Source: Thiobacillus sp.
Lineage (GTDB): Bacteria; Pseudomonadota; Gammaproteobacteria; Burkholderiales; Thiobacillaceae
Assembly: GCA_024235835.1 (NCBI GenBank)
Contig: JACKLQ010000001.1
Location: 1,488,001-1,552,000 of the forward strand
Reading direction: 5' to 3'
DNA: 64,000 nt
In this document: one piece after another, positions 42,553-51,955 of the stretch
Position numbering within the stretch: position 1 is the first letter of the stretch
Layout of the letters: every line of letters starts with the position of its first letter
Notes under the pieces: model-generated
Databases searched by the model: none
Told to the model about the DNA's origin: nothing
Seen by the model: only the letters and a program-made list of their open reading frames with translations
Position numbers and translations under genes: made by a program

Positions 42553-42960
42553 TCAGCTCAATAGCCAGTTATCCAGCTTAAGACCCTTGACTCGCTCGAA
42601 CTCCAGCACGTTGTCTGTTACGAGGACCGCATCCAATGCCAAGGTGTGAGCGGCGATGAGCAGGTCGTTGGGCCCGATCCGTTTTCCCCGGCTTTCCAGA
42701 TTGGCCCGCACTACGCCATAAATCTGATCCACAGGGGACTCCAGCGGCAGCACGGCAAGCGCATTCAATATCACCTCCAACTGGTTGGTCAGCCTGGTCG
42801 AGGCCCGCTTGGCGGCGCCATAGCGCAATTCAGCCGCGACGATGAGACTGGTGCAGAGCTGTTCCTCACCCACTTGGGCAATGCGCTTGGCGACCACGCC
42901 CTGGGGATGCCTGACCAAGTCCGACAGGATGTTGGTATCGAGCAGGTAACGCATGCTCAT
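42553..42960 (-). CDS. vapC: VapC-type PIN-domain ribonuclease toxin
   Basis: A 135-residue PIN protein with the four acidic residues in place: Asp in YLLDTNILSDL (residue 8), Glu in VAAELRYGAAKR (44), Asp in GPNDLLIAAH (98) and Asp in LVTDN (115). VapC toxins cleave tRNA or rRNA using magnesium. It overlaps the antitoxin gene by four bases. It looks intact. Confidence 0.93.
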   Translation of the reverse strand: MSMRYLLDTNILSDLVRHPQGVVAKRIAQVGEEQLCTSLIVAAELRYGAAKRASTRLTNQLEVILNALAVLPLESPVDQIYGVVRANLESRGKRIGPNDLLIAAHTLALDAVLVTDNVLEFERVKGLKLDNWLLS

Positions 42961-43190
42961 AAGTCCACCGGTTCGATGGGCAATTCTTCGATGGGCGGAA
43001 AGTCTTCATCGAGCGGAGCCAAACCGGCGAGCACATCAAGGAGGGGCCGAGGCTTGACGGGCTCGATGATAAGACGCTCGCCCTCGCGGTGAATGATGGC
43101 CTCGACGCCAGGCAACTCGAATTCCCGCGGAATGCGCAAGGCCTGGTTTCTGCCGTTACGGAACAGTTTGATGTGGCGTTCGGTTTGCAT
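42957..43190 (-). CDS. vapB: VapB-type antitoxin
   Basis: A 77-residue VapB/VagC antitoxin. AbrB-like start (RHIKLFRNGRNQALRIPREF) and an acidic C-terminal toxin-binding tail (LAPLDEDFPPIEELPIEPVD). It pairs with the following PIN toxin through an ATGA overlap and should repress its own promoter at the dyad upstream. Confidence 0.92.
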   Translation of the reverse strand: MQTERHIKLFRNGRNQALRIPREFELPGVEAIIHREGERLIIEPVKPRPLLDVLAGLAPLDEDFPPIEELPIEPVDL

Positions 43191-43211
43191 GGCATTGGCC
43201 CCTCATTGGCA

Positions 43212-43225
43212 TATGTCTTGACATA
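43212..43225 (-). promoter_or_regulatory. Palindromic operator before vapB
   Basis: TATGTC-AA-GACATA, a perfect 14-base palindrome, lies 21 bases before vapB. On the minus strand TTGACC at the trpC end and TAGCCT 17 bases later could be the promoter, placing the palindrome near +1. VapBC operators are typically such dyads. Confidence 0.55.
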
Positions 43226-43249
43226 GGCTAGCCATGCGCCCCAACCGGG

Positions 43250-44041
43250 TCAATTAGAAAATAGGCGCGCCAGTTCCCGTCCAGGGTCGGCTGCCTTCAT
43301 GAAGGCCTCTCCCACCAGGAAGGTATTGACACGGTGCCGGCGCATAAGGGCCACATCCGCCGGGGCGAGGATGCCGCTTTCCGTCACCACGATCCTGTCC
43401 GTGGCAATGCTTGGCAGTAGATCCAGGGTGGTATCCAGGTGGGTGGCGAAGGTGCGCAGGTTGCGGTTGTTGATGCCCATGAGGGGGGTCTGGAGTTGCA
43501 AGGCGGCGTTCAGCTCCTCGCCATCATGGCTCTCCACCAGGACGGCCATACCCAGCTCGTGGGCCAGGCTTTCCAGTTCCTGCATCTGCGCCAGGGAAAG
43601 GGCCGCCACGATCAACAGGATGCAGTCCGCCCCCATGGCCCTGGCCTCATAGACCTGATAGGGATCGATCATGAAGTCCTTGCGCAATACGGGCAGGCTA
43701 CAGGCGTTACGGGCAGCCACCAGGTATTCCGGCATTCCCTGGAAGTAGTCCCGGTCCGTGAGCACGGATAGGCAGGCCGCACCGCCGTGCTCGTAGCTGG
43801 CGGCAATCTCGGCGGGATGGAAGTCGGCGCGGATGACACCCTTGCTGGGACTGGCCTTCTTGATCTCGGCGATGACGGCCGGGCGGCCTGAAGCGATCTT
43901 GTTGCGGATGGCGCCCACGAAGTCCCGCGCGTGAGGAGCATTCCTTGCTGCCTCCATCACGGCATCCATCGGCATGGCCTGCTTGGCGGCGGCCACTTCG
44001 GTGCGCTTGGTGGCGAGTATCTTTTCCAGGATGTCGGACAT
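43250..44041 (-). CDS. trpC: Indole-3-glycerol-phosphate synthase
   Basis: A 263-residue TIM-barrel enzyme of tryptophan synthesis. It shows [20 protein letters not shown] (substrate phosphate and catalytic lysine), [30 protein letters not shown] and VTESGI. The ATG at 44041 matches the family start. No other trp gene is in the window; trpC follows alr and precedes the toxin-antitoxin genes, so it is separated from the usual trpEGD neighbours. Confidence 0.95.
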   Translation of the reverse strand: MSDILEKILATKRTEVAAAKQAMPMDAVMEAARNAPHARDFVGAIRNKIASGRPAVIAEIKKASPSKGVIRADFHPAEIAASYEHGGAACLSVLTDRDYFQGMPEYLVAARNACSLPVLRKDFMIDPYQVYEARAMGADCILLIVAALSLAQMQELESLAHELGMAVLVESHDGEELNAALQLQTPLMGINNRNLRTFATHLDTTLDLLPSIATDRIVVTESGILAPADVALMRRHRVNTFLVGEAFMKAADPGRELARLFSN

Positions 44042-44095
44042 GACGGTTCTCTTTCTGAATTCCCTCAGTTGCGGGAATGACAATCTGACAAGTGG

Positions 44096-45181
44096 CTAGC
44101 TTTCCTCCATGCGCACCCGGGGGGCGATGGCAGTGAGCAATTCGTAGGCGATGGTACCGGCGGCCGCGGCCACCTCGTCCACCGGCAATCCGGCACCCCA
44201 GAGGACGACAGGGCTGCCCACATGGGCGGTGGGCACAGGGCCCAGGTCCACACACAGCATGTCCATGGAAACCCGGCCCAGGATGCGGGCAGGCTGGCCG
44301 GCGACCAGCACGGGGGTACCGGTGGGGGCGTGGCGGGGATAGCCATCGGCATAACCGCAGGCGACCACACCCACCTTCATGTCACGATCGGCCCGGAAGG
44401 TAAAGCCATAGCCCACCCCCTCGCCCTTGCGCACGGCCTGCACGGCGATGAGCCGGCTTTCCAGATGCATGGCCGGCAACAGGCCCAGGGACTCGCCCGT
44501 CTGGTCCTCGAACGGCGAGGCGCCGTAGAGCATGATGCCTGGACGCACCCAGTCCCCATGGGCTTCCGGGTAGCGCAGCAGGGCGGCGGAGTTGGCCAGC
44601 GTCACGGTCGGGCTCTCCCCATCCTTGCTCACGGATGCGCGTAGTGCCTCGAACACGGCCAGCTGGGCCGCCACGCCCACCGTGGGATCGTCGGCGCAGG
44701 CGAAGTGGGTCATCAGGGTGACGCGCCCCACCTGGCTCATGACCTGGAGGCGGAACAGTTCCTCCGCCGCCCGCTTGGGCGTCATTCCCAGGCGGTGCAT
44801 GCCCGTATCCACCTTGAGCAGGACATCCAGCCGGTGCTCCAGCCGGGCCTTGGCCAGGACGTCCACCTGGTCGGCCCGGTGGATCACGGGGCGCAGGCGA
44901 AGACGCGAGATCTCCGGCAACTCGTCGGGACCGAAGAAACCTTCCAGCAGCACGATGGGGTGGGTGTAGCCTTCGGCCCGCAACTGGGCGGCTTCGTCCA
45001 GGGTCAGCACGGCGAATCCGTCCGCGCTCCGGAGGGCCTTTGCCACCCTCAGCACGCCGTGGCCGTAGCCGTTGGCCTTGATCACGGCCATGACCTTGGC
45101 CTTGGGGGCGGCGGCACGGGCCACCCCCAGGTTATGGGCCAGGGCGGCCGTGTCGATGCGGGCGACTAAGGGACGGGACAT
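44096..45181 (-). CDS. alr: Alanine racemase
   Basis: A 361-residue PLP enzyme supplying D-alanine for peptidoglycan. The PLP lysine is in VIKANGYGHG (Lys35). A catalytic-tyrosine candidate is in GVGYGFTFRA. The frame is open 25 codons further upstream through a low-complexity proline stretch, but the family start MSRPLVARIDTAAL is at 45181. It follows dnaB, as in many betaproteobacteria. The leader carries G-rich repeats on the plus strand. Confidence 0.93.
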   Translation of the reverse strand: MSRPLVARIDTAALAHNLGVARAAAPKAKVMAVIKANGYGHGVLRVAKALRSADGFAVLTLDEAAQLRAEGYTHPIVLLEGFFGPDELPEISRLRLRPVIHRADQVDVLAKARLEHRLDVLLKVDTGMHRLGMTPKRAAEELFRLQVMSQVGRVTLMTHFACADDPTVGVAAQLAVFEALRASVSKDGESPTVTLANSAALLRYPEAHGDWVRPGIMLYGASPFEDQTGESLGLLPAMHLESRLIAVQAVRKGEGVGYGFTFRADRDMKVGVVACGYADGYPRHAPTGTPVLVAGQPARILGRVSMDMLCVDLGPVPTAHVGSPVVLWGAGLPVDEVAAAAGTIAYELLTAIAPRVRMEES

Positions 45182-45206
45182 TGCCGGAAGATGGGGGATA
45201 AGGAAT

Positions 45207-45230
45207 GGGGGATGGGGGATGGGGGATGGG
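45207..45230. repeat. GGGGGAT tandem repeat, G-quadruplex motif
   Basis: Three perfect copies of GGGGGAT are followed by GGG on the plus strand, with a further GGGGGAT at 45193-45199. Four G runs with two-base loops fit the G-quadruplex pattern. It lies in the 75-base dnaB-alr gap. For alr transcription the G-rich strand is the template. Confidence 0.7.
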
Positions 45231-45256
45231 AGGCGGGACACTGACCCTCTCATCAC

Positions 45257-46645
<1,389 letters not shown>

Positions 46646-46711
46646 GGAAGGCTGGCGGGAGAACGAAGCGGCATTTTAGCCCAATGCACTGCATCGGGCT
46701 GAGCGGTGTAC

Positions 46712-46751
46712 CCCAGCAAAAAAGGCCGCTTGCGCGGCCTTTTTTGCTGGG
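46712..46751 (-). terminator. Intrinsic terminator between rplI and dnaB
   Basis: An 18-bp perfect stem (CCCAGCAAAAAAGGCCGC and its complement) with a four-base loop. The stem carries a six-T run on the 3' side in both directions. It ends the rpsF-priB-rpsR-rplI transcript, so dnaB needs a promoter after it. Confidence 0.92.
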
Positions 46752-46762
46752 CCCAGAAAGGC

Positions 46763-47212
46763 TCAGCCCTCGCCCACCACCGCCACGGTGATGTCGCAGG
46801 TGACGTCCGTGTGCAGGGCCAGGGTGACGGGGTATTCGCCCACGGCCTTGAAGGGCCCCTCGGGCAGGCGCACCTCGGCCTTGGCCACGGCGTTGCCCTG
46901 GGCATTCAGGGCCTCGGCGATGTCCGCATTGGTGACGGAGCCGAACAGGCGACCGTCCACACCGGCCTTCTGGCTCACGGTCACGGTGATGCCGGCCAGC
47001 TTCTCGGCACGGGCCTGGGCAGAGGCCAGTTTCTCGGCGGCCTGTTTTTCCAGTTCGGCCTTGCGCTCCTCGAAGGCGGCGATGTTGGCCTTGTTGGCAC
47101 GCTTGGCCATGCCTTGGGGGATGAGGAAGTTGCGGGCGTAGCCGTCTTTCACCTTGACCACGTCGCCCAGGTTGCCCAGGTTGGCCACTTTATCCATCAG
47201 GATGATTTCCAT
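46763..47212 (-). CDS. rplI: 50S ribosomal protein L9
   Basis: A 149-residue L9: N-terminal rRNA-binding domain [20 protein letters not shown] with [13 protein letters not shown], a long connecting helix ([20 protein letters not shown]) and a C-terminal domain. It reaches from the L1 stalk base to a neighbouring ribosome. It follows rpsR by 13 bases. Confidence 0.97.
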   Translation of the reverse strand: MEIILMDKVANLGNLGDVVKVKDGYARNFLIPQGMAKRANKANIAAFEERKAELEKQAAEKLASAQARAEKLAGITVTVSQKAGVDGRLFGSVTNADIAEALNAQGNAVAKAEVRLPEGPFKAVGEYPVTLALHTDVTCDITVAVVGEG

Positions 47213-47225
47213 GTCGTGCTCCTGA

Positions 47226-47498
47226 TTAGCTGCTGTGTTGATCGGTGTAGGGCAGCAGGGCCAGGAAGCGGGCGCGCTCGATGGCGGTGGAGAGCTGACG
47301 CTGGTAACGGGCCTTGGTGCCGGTGATGCGGGCGGGGATGATCTTGCCCTGCTCGTTGATGAAGTCCTTCAGGACTTCCACATCCTTGTAGTCCACCTCT
47401 TTCACCTTTTCCACGGTGAAGCGGCAGAATTTCTTGCGGCGGAACAGGGCACCGCCGTTGGGGTTCTTGGGACGGGGCTTGCGTTTGATGAAAGCCAT
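47226..47498 (-). CDS. rpsR: 30S ribosomal protein S18
   Basis: A 90-residue S18. It contains [20 protein letters not shown] and the conserved [20 protein letters not shown]. It heterodimerises with S6 on the 30S platform. The start has GAGGAG. It lies 82 bases after priB. Confidence 0.96.
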   Translation of the reverse strand: MAFIKRKPRPKNPNGGALFRRKKFCRFTVEKVKEVDYKDVEVLKDFINEQGKIIPARITGTKARYQRQLSTAIERARFLALLPYTDQHSS

Positions 47499-47580
47499 TT
47501 TGTTACTCCTCTATATAAAGCGAAGGGCCGCCCCGAGTTTTATTGCTCCCCTCGGGGGACGGAAACCGCGAAGCGGATTC

Positions 47581-47880
47581 CTAGGGGCTCTTCAAAATTC
47601 CGAATTCAGTTACATGCAGTTCGAGCTGATTGCCTTGCACGCTCTTGCGGTCCAGGAAGCCGACAAGTTTCAGGGCTGAGCCCTTTTCCACCTTTGCCAG
47701 GGCCTCGGCCACATTGCCGAAGGCCACCAGTTCCGTCTCCATCTCCACCGTCCGCTGGCGCCGGGCTTCTTCCTGGGGACCCGTATGGGCCACTTTCAGG
47801 CGAAGGGCGGCAATACCCGCGGGGGTGTGGCGCAGTCCGGCGTTGTCCAGCAACCGGGCAGTCAGCTCGAAACGATTCAG
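47581..47880 (-). CDS. priB: Primosomal replication protein PriB, apparent CTG start
   Basis: A single-strand DNA-binding OB-fold protein of replication restart. Conserved PriB features: NRFELTARLLDNAGLRHTPA, EMETELVAFGNVAEAL and LVGFLDRKSVQGNQLELHV. The conserved N-terminus begins before any ATG, GTG or TTG: upstream to the in-frame stop the only candidate starts are CTG at 47880 and CTG at 47892. I chose 47880, giving 99 residues beginning (M)NRFEL. The rpsF stop is only 8 bases upstream, so coupling is likely. Position between rpsF and rpsR confirms the identity. Confidence 0.85.
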   Translation of the reverse strand: MNRFELTARLLDNAGLRHTPAGIAALRLKVAHTGPQEEARRQRTVEMETELVAFGNVAEALAKVEKGSALKLVGFLDRKSVQGNQLELHVTEFGILKSP

Positions 47881-47888
47881 ACCCTGGT

Positions 47889-48275
47889 TCAGGCGGCCTG
47901 CTCGGCAGCAGCTTCAGCGGAGCCAGCGCCTTGGGCAGCCATCAGGTTGCGGGCCTTCTCGCCCTTCATCATGGCGGAGGGCTCGGTGACCGCACCGTCG
48001 CGCACCAGGGTCAGGTGGCGCAGGATGGCGTCGTTGAAGCGGAAGCCGTGCTCCAGCTCGTTCAGGGTCTCCTGATCGCACTCGATGTTCATCAGCACGT
48101 AGTGGGCCTTGTGCATCTTCTGGATGGTGTAGGCCAGTTGCAGGCGACCCCAGTCTTCCAGACGGTGCACGTGACCGTTGCGTGCGGCGACCTGGGCCTT
48201 GTAACGCTCGACCATGGCGGGCACCTGCTCGCTCTGGTCCGGATGGACGAGGAAGACAATCTCGTAATGGCGCAT
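47889..48275 (-). CDS. rpsF: 30S ribosomal protein S6
   Basis: A 128-residue S6 starting [20 protein letters not shown], with [20 protein letters not shown] and an alanine/glutamate-rich tail. AAAAGGAG precedes ATG 48275; an upstream in-frame extension of 12 codons is not supported. It heads the rpsF-priB-rpsR-rplI operon. The leader has a hairpin GGAAC-GATG-GTTCC (48296-48309) that might be part of an S6:S18-type autoregulatory structure; this is unproven. Confidence 0.96.
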   Translation of the reverse strand: MRHYEIVFLVHPDQSEQVPAMVERYKAQVAARNGHVHRLEDWGRLQLAYTIQKMHKAHYVLMNIECDQETLNELEHGFRFNDAILRHLTLVRDGAVTEPSAMMKGEKARNLMAAQGAGSAEAAAEQAA

Positions 48276-48347
48276 TGAAACTCCTTTTGGGTAGAGGAAC
48301 CATCGTTCCATTCAGCCGCCCCCGTGCGTTCGGAGTGCGGCAAGGCG

Positions 48348-48384
48348 AAAAAACCAAGCCCGCCGGGTTCAGTCCGGGCGGGCT
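48348..48384 (-). terminator. Terminator after the decarboxylase gene
   Basis: On the minus strand AGCCCGCC/GGCGGGCT, extended by a CGG/CCC pairing with one mismatch, is followed by TTGGTTTTTT. It separates the decarboxylase from rpsF. The 48385-48504 stretch before it holds no gene I can support. Confidence 0.75.
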
Positions 48385-48504
48385 CGGAGAGGGGCGGAAT
48401 TCTATTTAATAATCAGGCGGATAGCAAGACAGTTCCAAGGCAATCCAACTCGGCGCCTTGCATCTTGCAGGCGCGCAGCGCCGACCTTGTAACTTGCACC
48501 TGCA

Positions 48505-50757
48505 TTATGCAACGCAATCGACGTAATAACGGGTCTTGCCGCCGTCCTTGCCATTTTCCCGACCCTTCACCAGGCCGTGCACATCCGTCTCGAAGCCGGG
48601 GAACCGTTCGTTGAACTCCCGGGTGAACTGGAGATAGCGCACGATGGTGGCGTTGAAACGCTCGCCGGGGATCAGCAGGGGAATTCCCGGCGGATAGGGC
48701 GTCAGCAGGATGGAGGTGATGCGCCCTTCCAGGTGGTCGATTTCCACACGCTCGATCTCCTTGTGGGCCATCTTGGCAAAGGCATCGGCGGGCTTCATGG
48801 CGGGTGCCATCTCGGAGAGATACATCTCGGTGGTGAGGCGGGCCACGTCGTTGGCCTTGTAGATGGCATGGATCTGGCTGCACAGGTCTTTCAGCCCCAC
48901 CCGCTCGTAAAGGGGATGCTTGGCCACGAACTCGGGCATGACCCGCCAAAGGGGCTGGTTGCGATCGTAGTCGTCCTTGAACTGCTGCAACTCCGTGACC
49001 ATGGTGTTCCAGCGGCCCTTGGTGATGCCGATGGTGAACATGATGAAGAAGGAATACAGGCCGGTCTTCTCCACAATGACGCCATGCTCCGCCAGGTACT
49101 TGGTCACCACGGCGGCGGGAATGCCAATGTCCTCGGCGAAGTCCCCCGCCATGTTGAGGCCGGGGGTGATGATGGTGGCCTTGATGGGGTCCAGCAGGTT
49201 GAAGCCCGGGGCCAGGTCGCCGAAACCATGCCAGGCCTCTCCCGCCTTCAGCATCCATGCATCCCGCTCCTCGATCCCCTCCTCCGACAGGTCGGCTGGC
49301 CCCCAGACCTTGAACCACCAGTCCAGGCCCAGTTCCGTTCCCACCTTGCGCATGGCGCGGCGGAAATCCAGGGCCTCGGCAATGGATTCCTCCACCAGTG
49401 CGGTGCCCGCCGGCTCTTCCATCATGGCCGCCGCCACGTCGCAGCTGGCGATGATGGCGTACTGGGGTGAGGTGGATGTGTGCATGAGGAAGGCCTCGTT
49501 GAACACGTCCCGGTCCAGTTTGTGCTCCTTGGCGTCCTGCACCAGGATCTGGGAGGCCTGGGAGAGACCCGCCAGCAATTTATGGGTGGACTGGGTGGAG
49601 AACACCATGGACTCGCTGCAACGGGGCCGGTCGGCGCCAATGGCATGGTAATCGCCGTAGAAATCATGGAAGGCTGCGTGGGGCAGCCAGGCCTCGTCGA
49701 AATGCAGCGTATCGATCCTGCCGTCCAGTTCCTGCTTGATCTCCTCCACGTTGTACATGATGCCGTCGTAGGTGGATTGGGTGATGGTCAACACCCGGGG
49801 CTTGATGCCCTTGTCCTTGATGAACGGGTGGGCGGCGATCTTCTTCTGGATGTTGGACCACTCGAACTCCGCCTTGGGGATGGGACCGATGATGCCGTAG
49901 TGGTTGCGGGTAGGCATCAGGAACACGGGCAGGGCGCCGGTCATGATGATGGCGTGGAGCACCGACTTGTGGCAGTTGCGGTCCACCACCACCACGTCGT
50001 TGGGAGCCACGGTGGCGTGCCAGACGATCTTGTTGGAGGTGGACGTGCCGTTGGTGACGAAGTACAGGTGGTCGCAGTTGAAGATGCGCGCCGCGTTGCG
50101 CTCCGAGGCGGCCACCGGGCCGGTGTGGTCCAGCAACTGGCCCAGTTCCTCCACGGCGTTGCACACGTCCGCCCGCAACATGTTCTCGCCGAAGAACTGG
50201 TGGAACATCTGCCCCACCGGGCTTTTCAGGAAGGCCACGCCTCCGGAATGCCCGGGGCAATGCCAGGAATAGGAGCCGTCCGCGGCGTAGTGGGTCAGGG
50301 CGCGGAAGAAAGGGGGCGGCAGGGAGTCCAGGTAGGCATTCACCTCCCGCTTGATGTTGCGGGCGATGAACTCCGGCGTGTCCTCGTACATATGGATGAA
50401 GCCGTGCAGTTCCCGCAGCACGTCGTTGGGGATGTGGCGGGAGGTGCGGGTCTCGCCATAGAGGAAGATGGGGATGTCCCGGTTGCGGAAGCGGATCTCT
50501 TCCACGAAGGCGCGCAACTCGGCAATCGTGGACTCCGCCTCCTCGCCGGCGAATTCCTCGTCGTCCACCGACAATATGAAGGCCGAGGCCCGGCTCTGCT
50601 GCTGGGCAAAGGAGGCCAGATCGCCGAAGCTTGTCACCCCCAGGACCTCCATGCGCTCGTCTTCCAGGGCCTTGGCCAGGGCGCGGATGCCCAGGCCGGA
50701 GGCATTCTCGGAACGGAAGTCCTCGTCGATGATGATGACCGGAAAATGGAAACGCAT
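48505..50757 (-). CDS. Orn/Lys/Arg decarboxylase, class I (group III PLP)
   Basis: A 750-residue enzyme with the full layout of biodegradative decarboxylases: an N-terminal receiver-like wing domain (1-130), a PLP core with STQSTHKLLAGLSQ (Schiff-base Lys393) and HFDEAW (PLP Asp354), and the C-terminal domain. It converts a basic amino acid to a polyamine or diamine, raising pH. The substrate (arginine, lysine or ornithine) cannot be told from sequence. It follows dcd and likely starts from the TATAAT at 50795-50800. Confidence 0.9.
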   Translation of the reverse strand: MRFHFPVIIIDEDFRSENASGLGIRALAKALEDERMEVLGVTSFGDLASFAQQQSRASAFILSVDDEEFAGEEAESTIAELRAFVEEIRFRNRDIPIFLYGETRTSRHIPNDVLRELHGFIHMYEDTPEFIARNIKREVNAYLDSLPPPFFRALTHYAADGSYSWHCPGHSGGVAFLKSPVGQMFHQFFGENMLRADVCNAVEELGQLLDHTGPVAASERNAARIFNCDHLYFVTNGTSTSNKIVWHATVAPNDVVVVDRNCHKSVLHAIIMTGALPVFLMPTRNHYGIIGPIPKAEFEWSNIQKKIAAHPFIKDKGIKPRVLTITQSTYDGIMYNVEEIKQELDGRIDTLHFDEAWLPHAAFHDFYGDYHAIGADRPRCSESMVFSTQSTHKLLAGLSQASQILVQDAKEHKLDRDVFNEAFLMHTSTSPQYAIIASCDVAAAMMEEPAGTALVEESIAEALDFRRAMRKVGTELGLDWWFKVWGPADLSEEGIEERDAWMLKAGEAWHGFGDLAPGFNLLDPIKATIITPGLNMAGDFAEDIGIPAAVVTKYLAEHGVIVEKTGLYSFFIMFTIGITKGRWNTMVTELQQFKDDYDRNQPLWRVMPEFVAKHPLYERVGLKDLCSQIHAIYKANDVARLTTEMYLSEMAPAMKPADAFAKMAHKEIERVEIDHLEGRITSILLTPYPPGIPLLIPGERFNATIVRYLQFTREFNERFPGFETDVHGLVKGRENGKDGGKTRYYVDCVA

Positions 50758-50788
50758 GGCCTGTTCCTAATAAGGAGGCAAAAAGATT

Positions 50789-50812
50789 GCGCGGATTATA
50801 GAAAGCCCGCGC
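50789..50812 (-). terminator. Hairpin after dcd with TATAAT in its loop
   Basis: GCGCGG and CCGCGC form a 6-bp stem; the 12-base loop ends in TATAAT on the minus strand (50795-50800). AATCTTTTT follows. It lies 12 bases after the dcd stop. It can act as a terminator for dcd and as the -10 for the decarboxylase gene. The arrangement mirrors 3559-3586. No good -35 is present. Confidence 0.6.
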
Positions 50813-50823
50813 GACCGCGTTTG

Positions 50824-51390
50824 TTAAATCTTGGGCAGGGTCACGCCGGTCTGGCCCTGGTACTTGCCGCCCCGGTCCCGGTAGGAGGTCTCGCAGGGCT
50901 CGTCGCTCTCGAAGAACAGCATCTGGGCCACACCCTCGTTGGCATAGATGCGGGCCGGCAGGGGGGTGGTGTTGGAGAACTCCAGGGTCACGTGGCCTTC
51001 CCACTCGGGCTCCAGGGGCGTGACGTTGACGATGATGCCGCAGCGGGCATAGGTGCTCTTGCCCAGGCACACCACCAGCACATCCCGGGGGATGCGGAAG
51101 TACTCCACCGTACGCGCCAGGGCAAAGGAGTTGGGGGGGATGATGCAGAACTCGTCCTTCACCTCGACAAAGGAGTTGGGGTCGAAGTGCTTGGGGTCGA
51201 CGATGGTGGAATTGATGTTGGTGAACAGCTTGAATTCGTCGGCACACCGTACGTCGTAGCCGTAGCTGGAGGTGCCGTAGGAGACAATCTTGTTGCCGTT
51301 GACGCTCTTCACCTGACCGGGCTCGAAGGGTTCGATCATGCTGTGTTCCGCCGCCATGCGGCGGATCCACTTGTCGGATTTGATGCTCAT
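50824..51390 (-). CDS. dcd: dCTP deaminase
   Basis: A 188-residue trimeric enzyme converting dCTP to dUTP for thymidylate synthesis. Motifs: [57 protein letters not shown] and [20 protein letters not shown]. The ATG at 51390 gives the family start [13 protein letters not shown]; the open frame beyond is chance. Its ribosome binding site is weak. The decarboxylase gene follows downstream. Confidence 0.96.
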   Translation of the reverse strand: MSIKSDKWIRRMAAEHSMIEPFEPGQVKSVNGNKIVSYGTSSYGYDVRCADEFKLFTNINSTIVDPKHFDPNSFVEVKDEFCIIPPNSFALARTVEYFRIPRDVLVVCLGKSTYARCGIIVNVTPLEPEWEGHVTLEFSNTTPLPARIYANEGVAQMLFFESDEPCETSYRDRGGKYQGQTGVTLPKI

Positions 51391-51588
51391 TGTCGTGCTC
51401 GGGAGGTTTCGAAAGGACGGCGATGCTGGCAGTGGCCGGCAGAAAATACACAGCGCGAACAATAGGGCCGGTCCGCGCCCCGCACAAGGCGTTCCCCGGA
51501 AAAATACCAATGCTGTCAGCAATAGTGCCCACGTCACTGACGTCGCCGCAGGCGAGGAATGGCACCTAGGGAGCGAGGATGAGATGAA

Positions 51589-51708
51589 ATGAGCCCGCCG
51601 GCCTTCATGCGGCATATCTCCCGCCTGGGTATTGCCGCCATCGATGGTAGCGCCGAAACGAAGCCGCCCGCGACATGGACACCCCCGAAGCATGGATCGC
51701 GCGGCCGT
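51589..51708 (+). pseudogene. UPF0175-like antitoxin remnant, frameshifted
   Basis: One frame gives [20 protein letters not shown], resembling the C-terminal half of UPF0175 antitoxins (a helix followed by LGIPxIDGSxEEL). After about 51645 the match moves to another frame, ending [14 protein letters not shown], like the usual UPF0175 tail. The N-terminal half was not found. It overlaps the start of the PIN remnant as in intact pairs. This is recognition from memory; a profile search is needed. Confidence 0.5.
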
Positions 51709-51886
51709 CGCCGATGCCAGCCCGCTGATCGCCCTGGCGCGTCTTCGCGGGCTGGGCTGACTCGGGGCGCTGTTCGGCCTGGCCAGGCATCGTGGCCTGA
51801 TACATTCCACTTGGGCGGCGTTCACGGAGCTGCTGCGCGGCGACTTCCGGATATCCAGGGAGGTCAGCCGGGCGAAGCTCAATTGA
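51692..51886 (+). pseudogene. DUF3368 PIN-domain toxin remnant
   Basis: The frame opens with an ATG and [13 protein letters not shown], the N-terminal PIN motif with its first acidic residue. It hits an in-frame TGA at 51758-51760, then continues in the same frame with LGALFG and, directly joined, the family's C-terminal part ([21 protein letters not shown]). About 100 middle residues with the other catalytic acids are missing. So it is a toxin gene disabled by an internal deletion and a stop. The rest of the 51391-51955 gap shows nothing I can name. Confidence 0.6.
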
Positions 51887-51955
51887 GAGGGCGAAGTTCA
51901 CGTACCCCGCCCCTCCCGAGGGCTTCTTCGGCGCGGCGGGGGTAGATGCGCCGCG

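Noticed and set aside
45182..45256. Longer alanine racemase with a proline-rich N-terminus
   Set aside because: The extra 25 codons come from the low-complexity repeat, and the family start is at 45181.
51605..51901. Minus-strand frame of 98 codons in the dcd-kinase gap
   Set aside because: It lies opposite the PIN/UPF0175 remnants, has no ribosome binding site and no recognisable motif.
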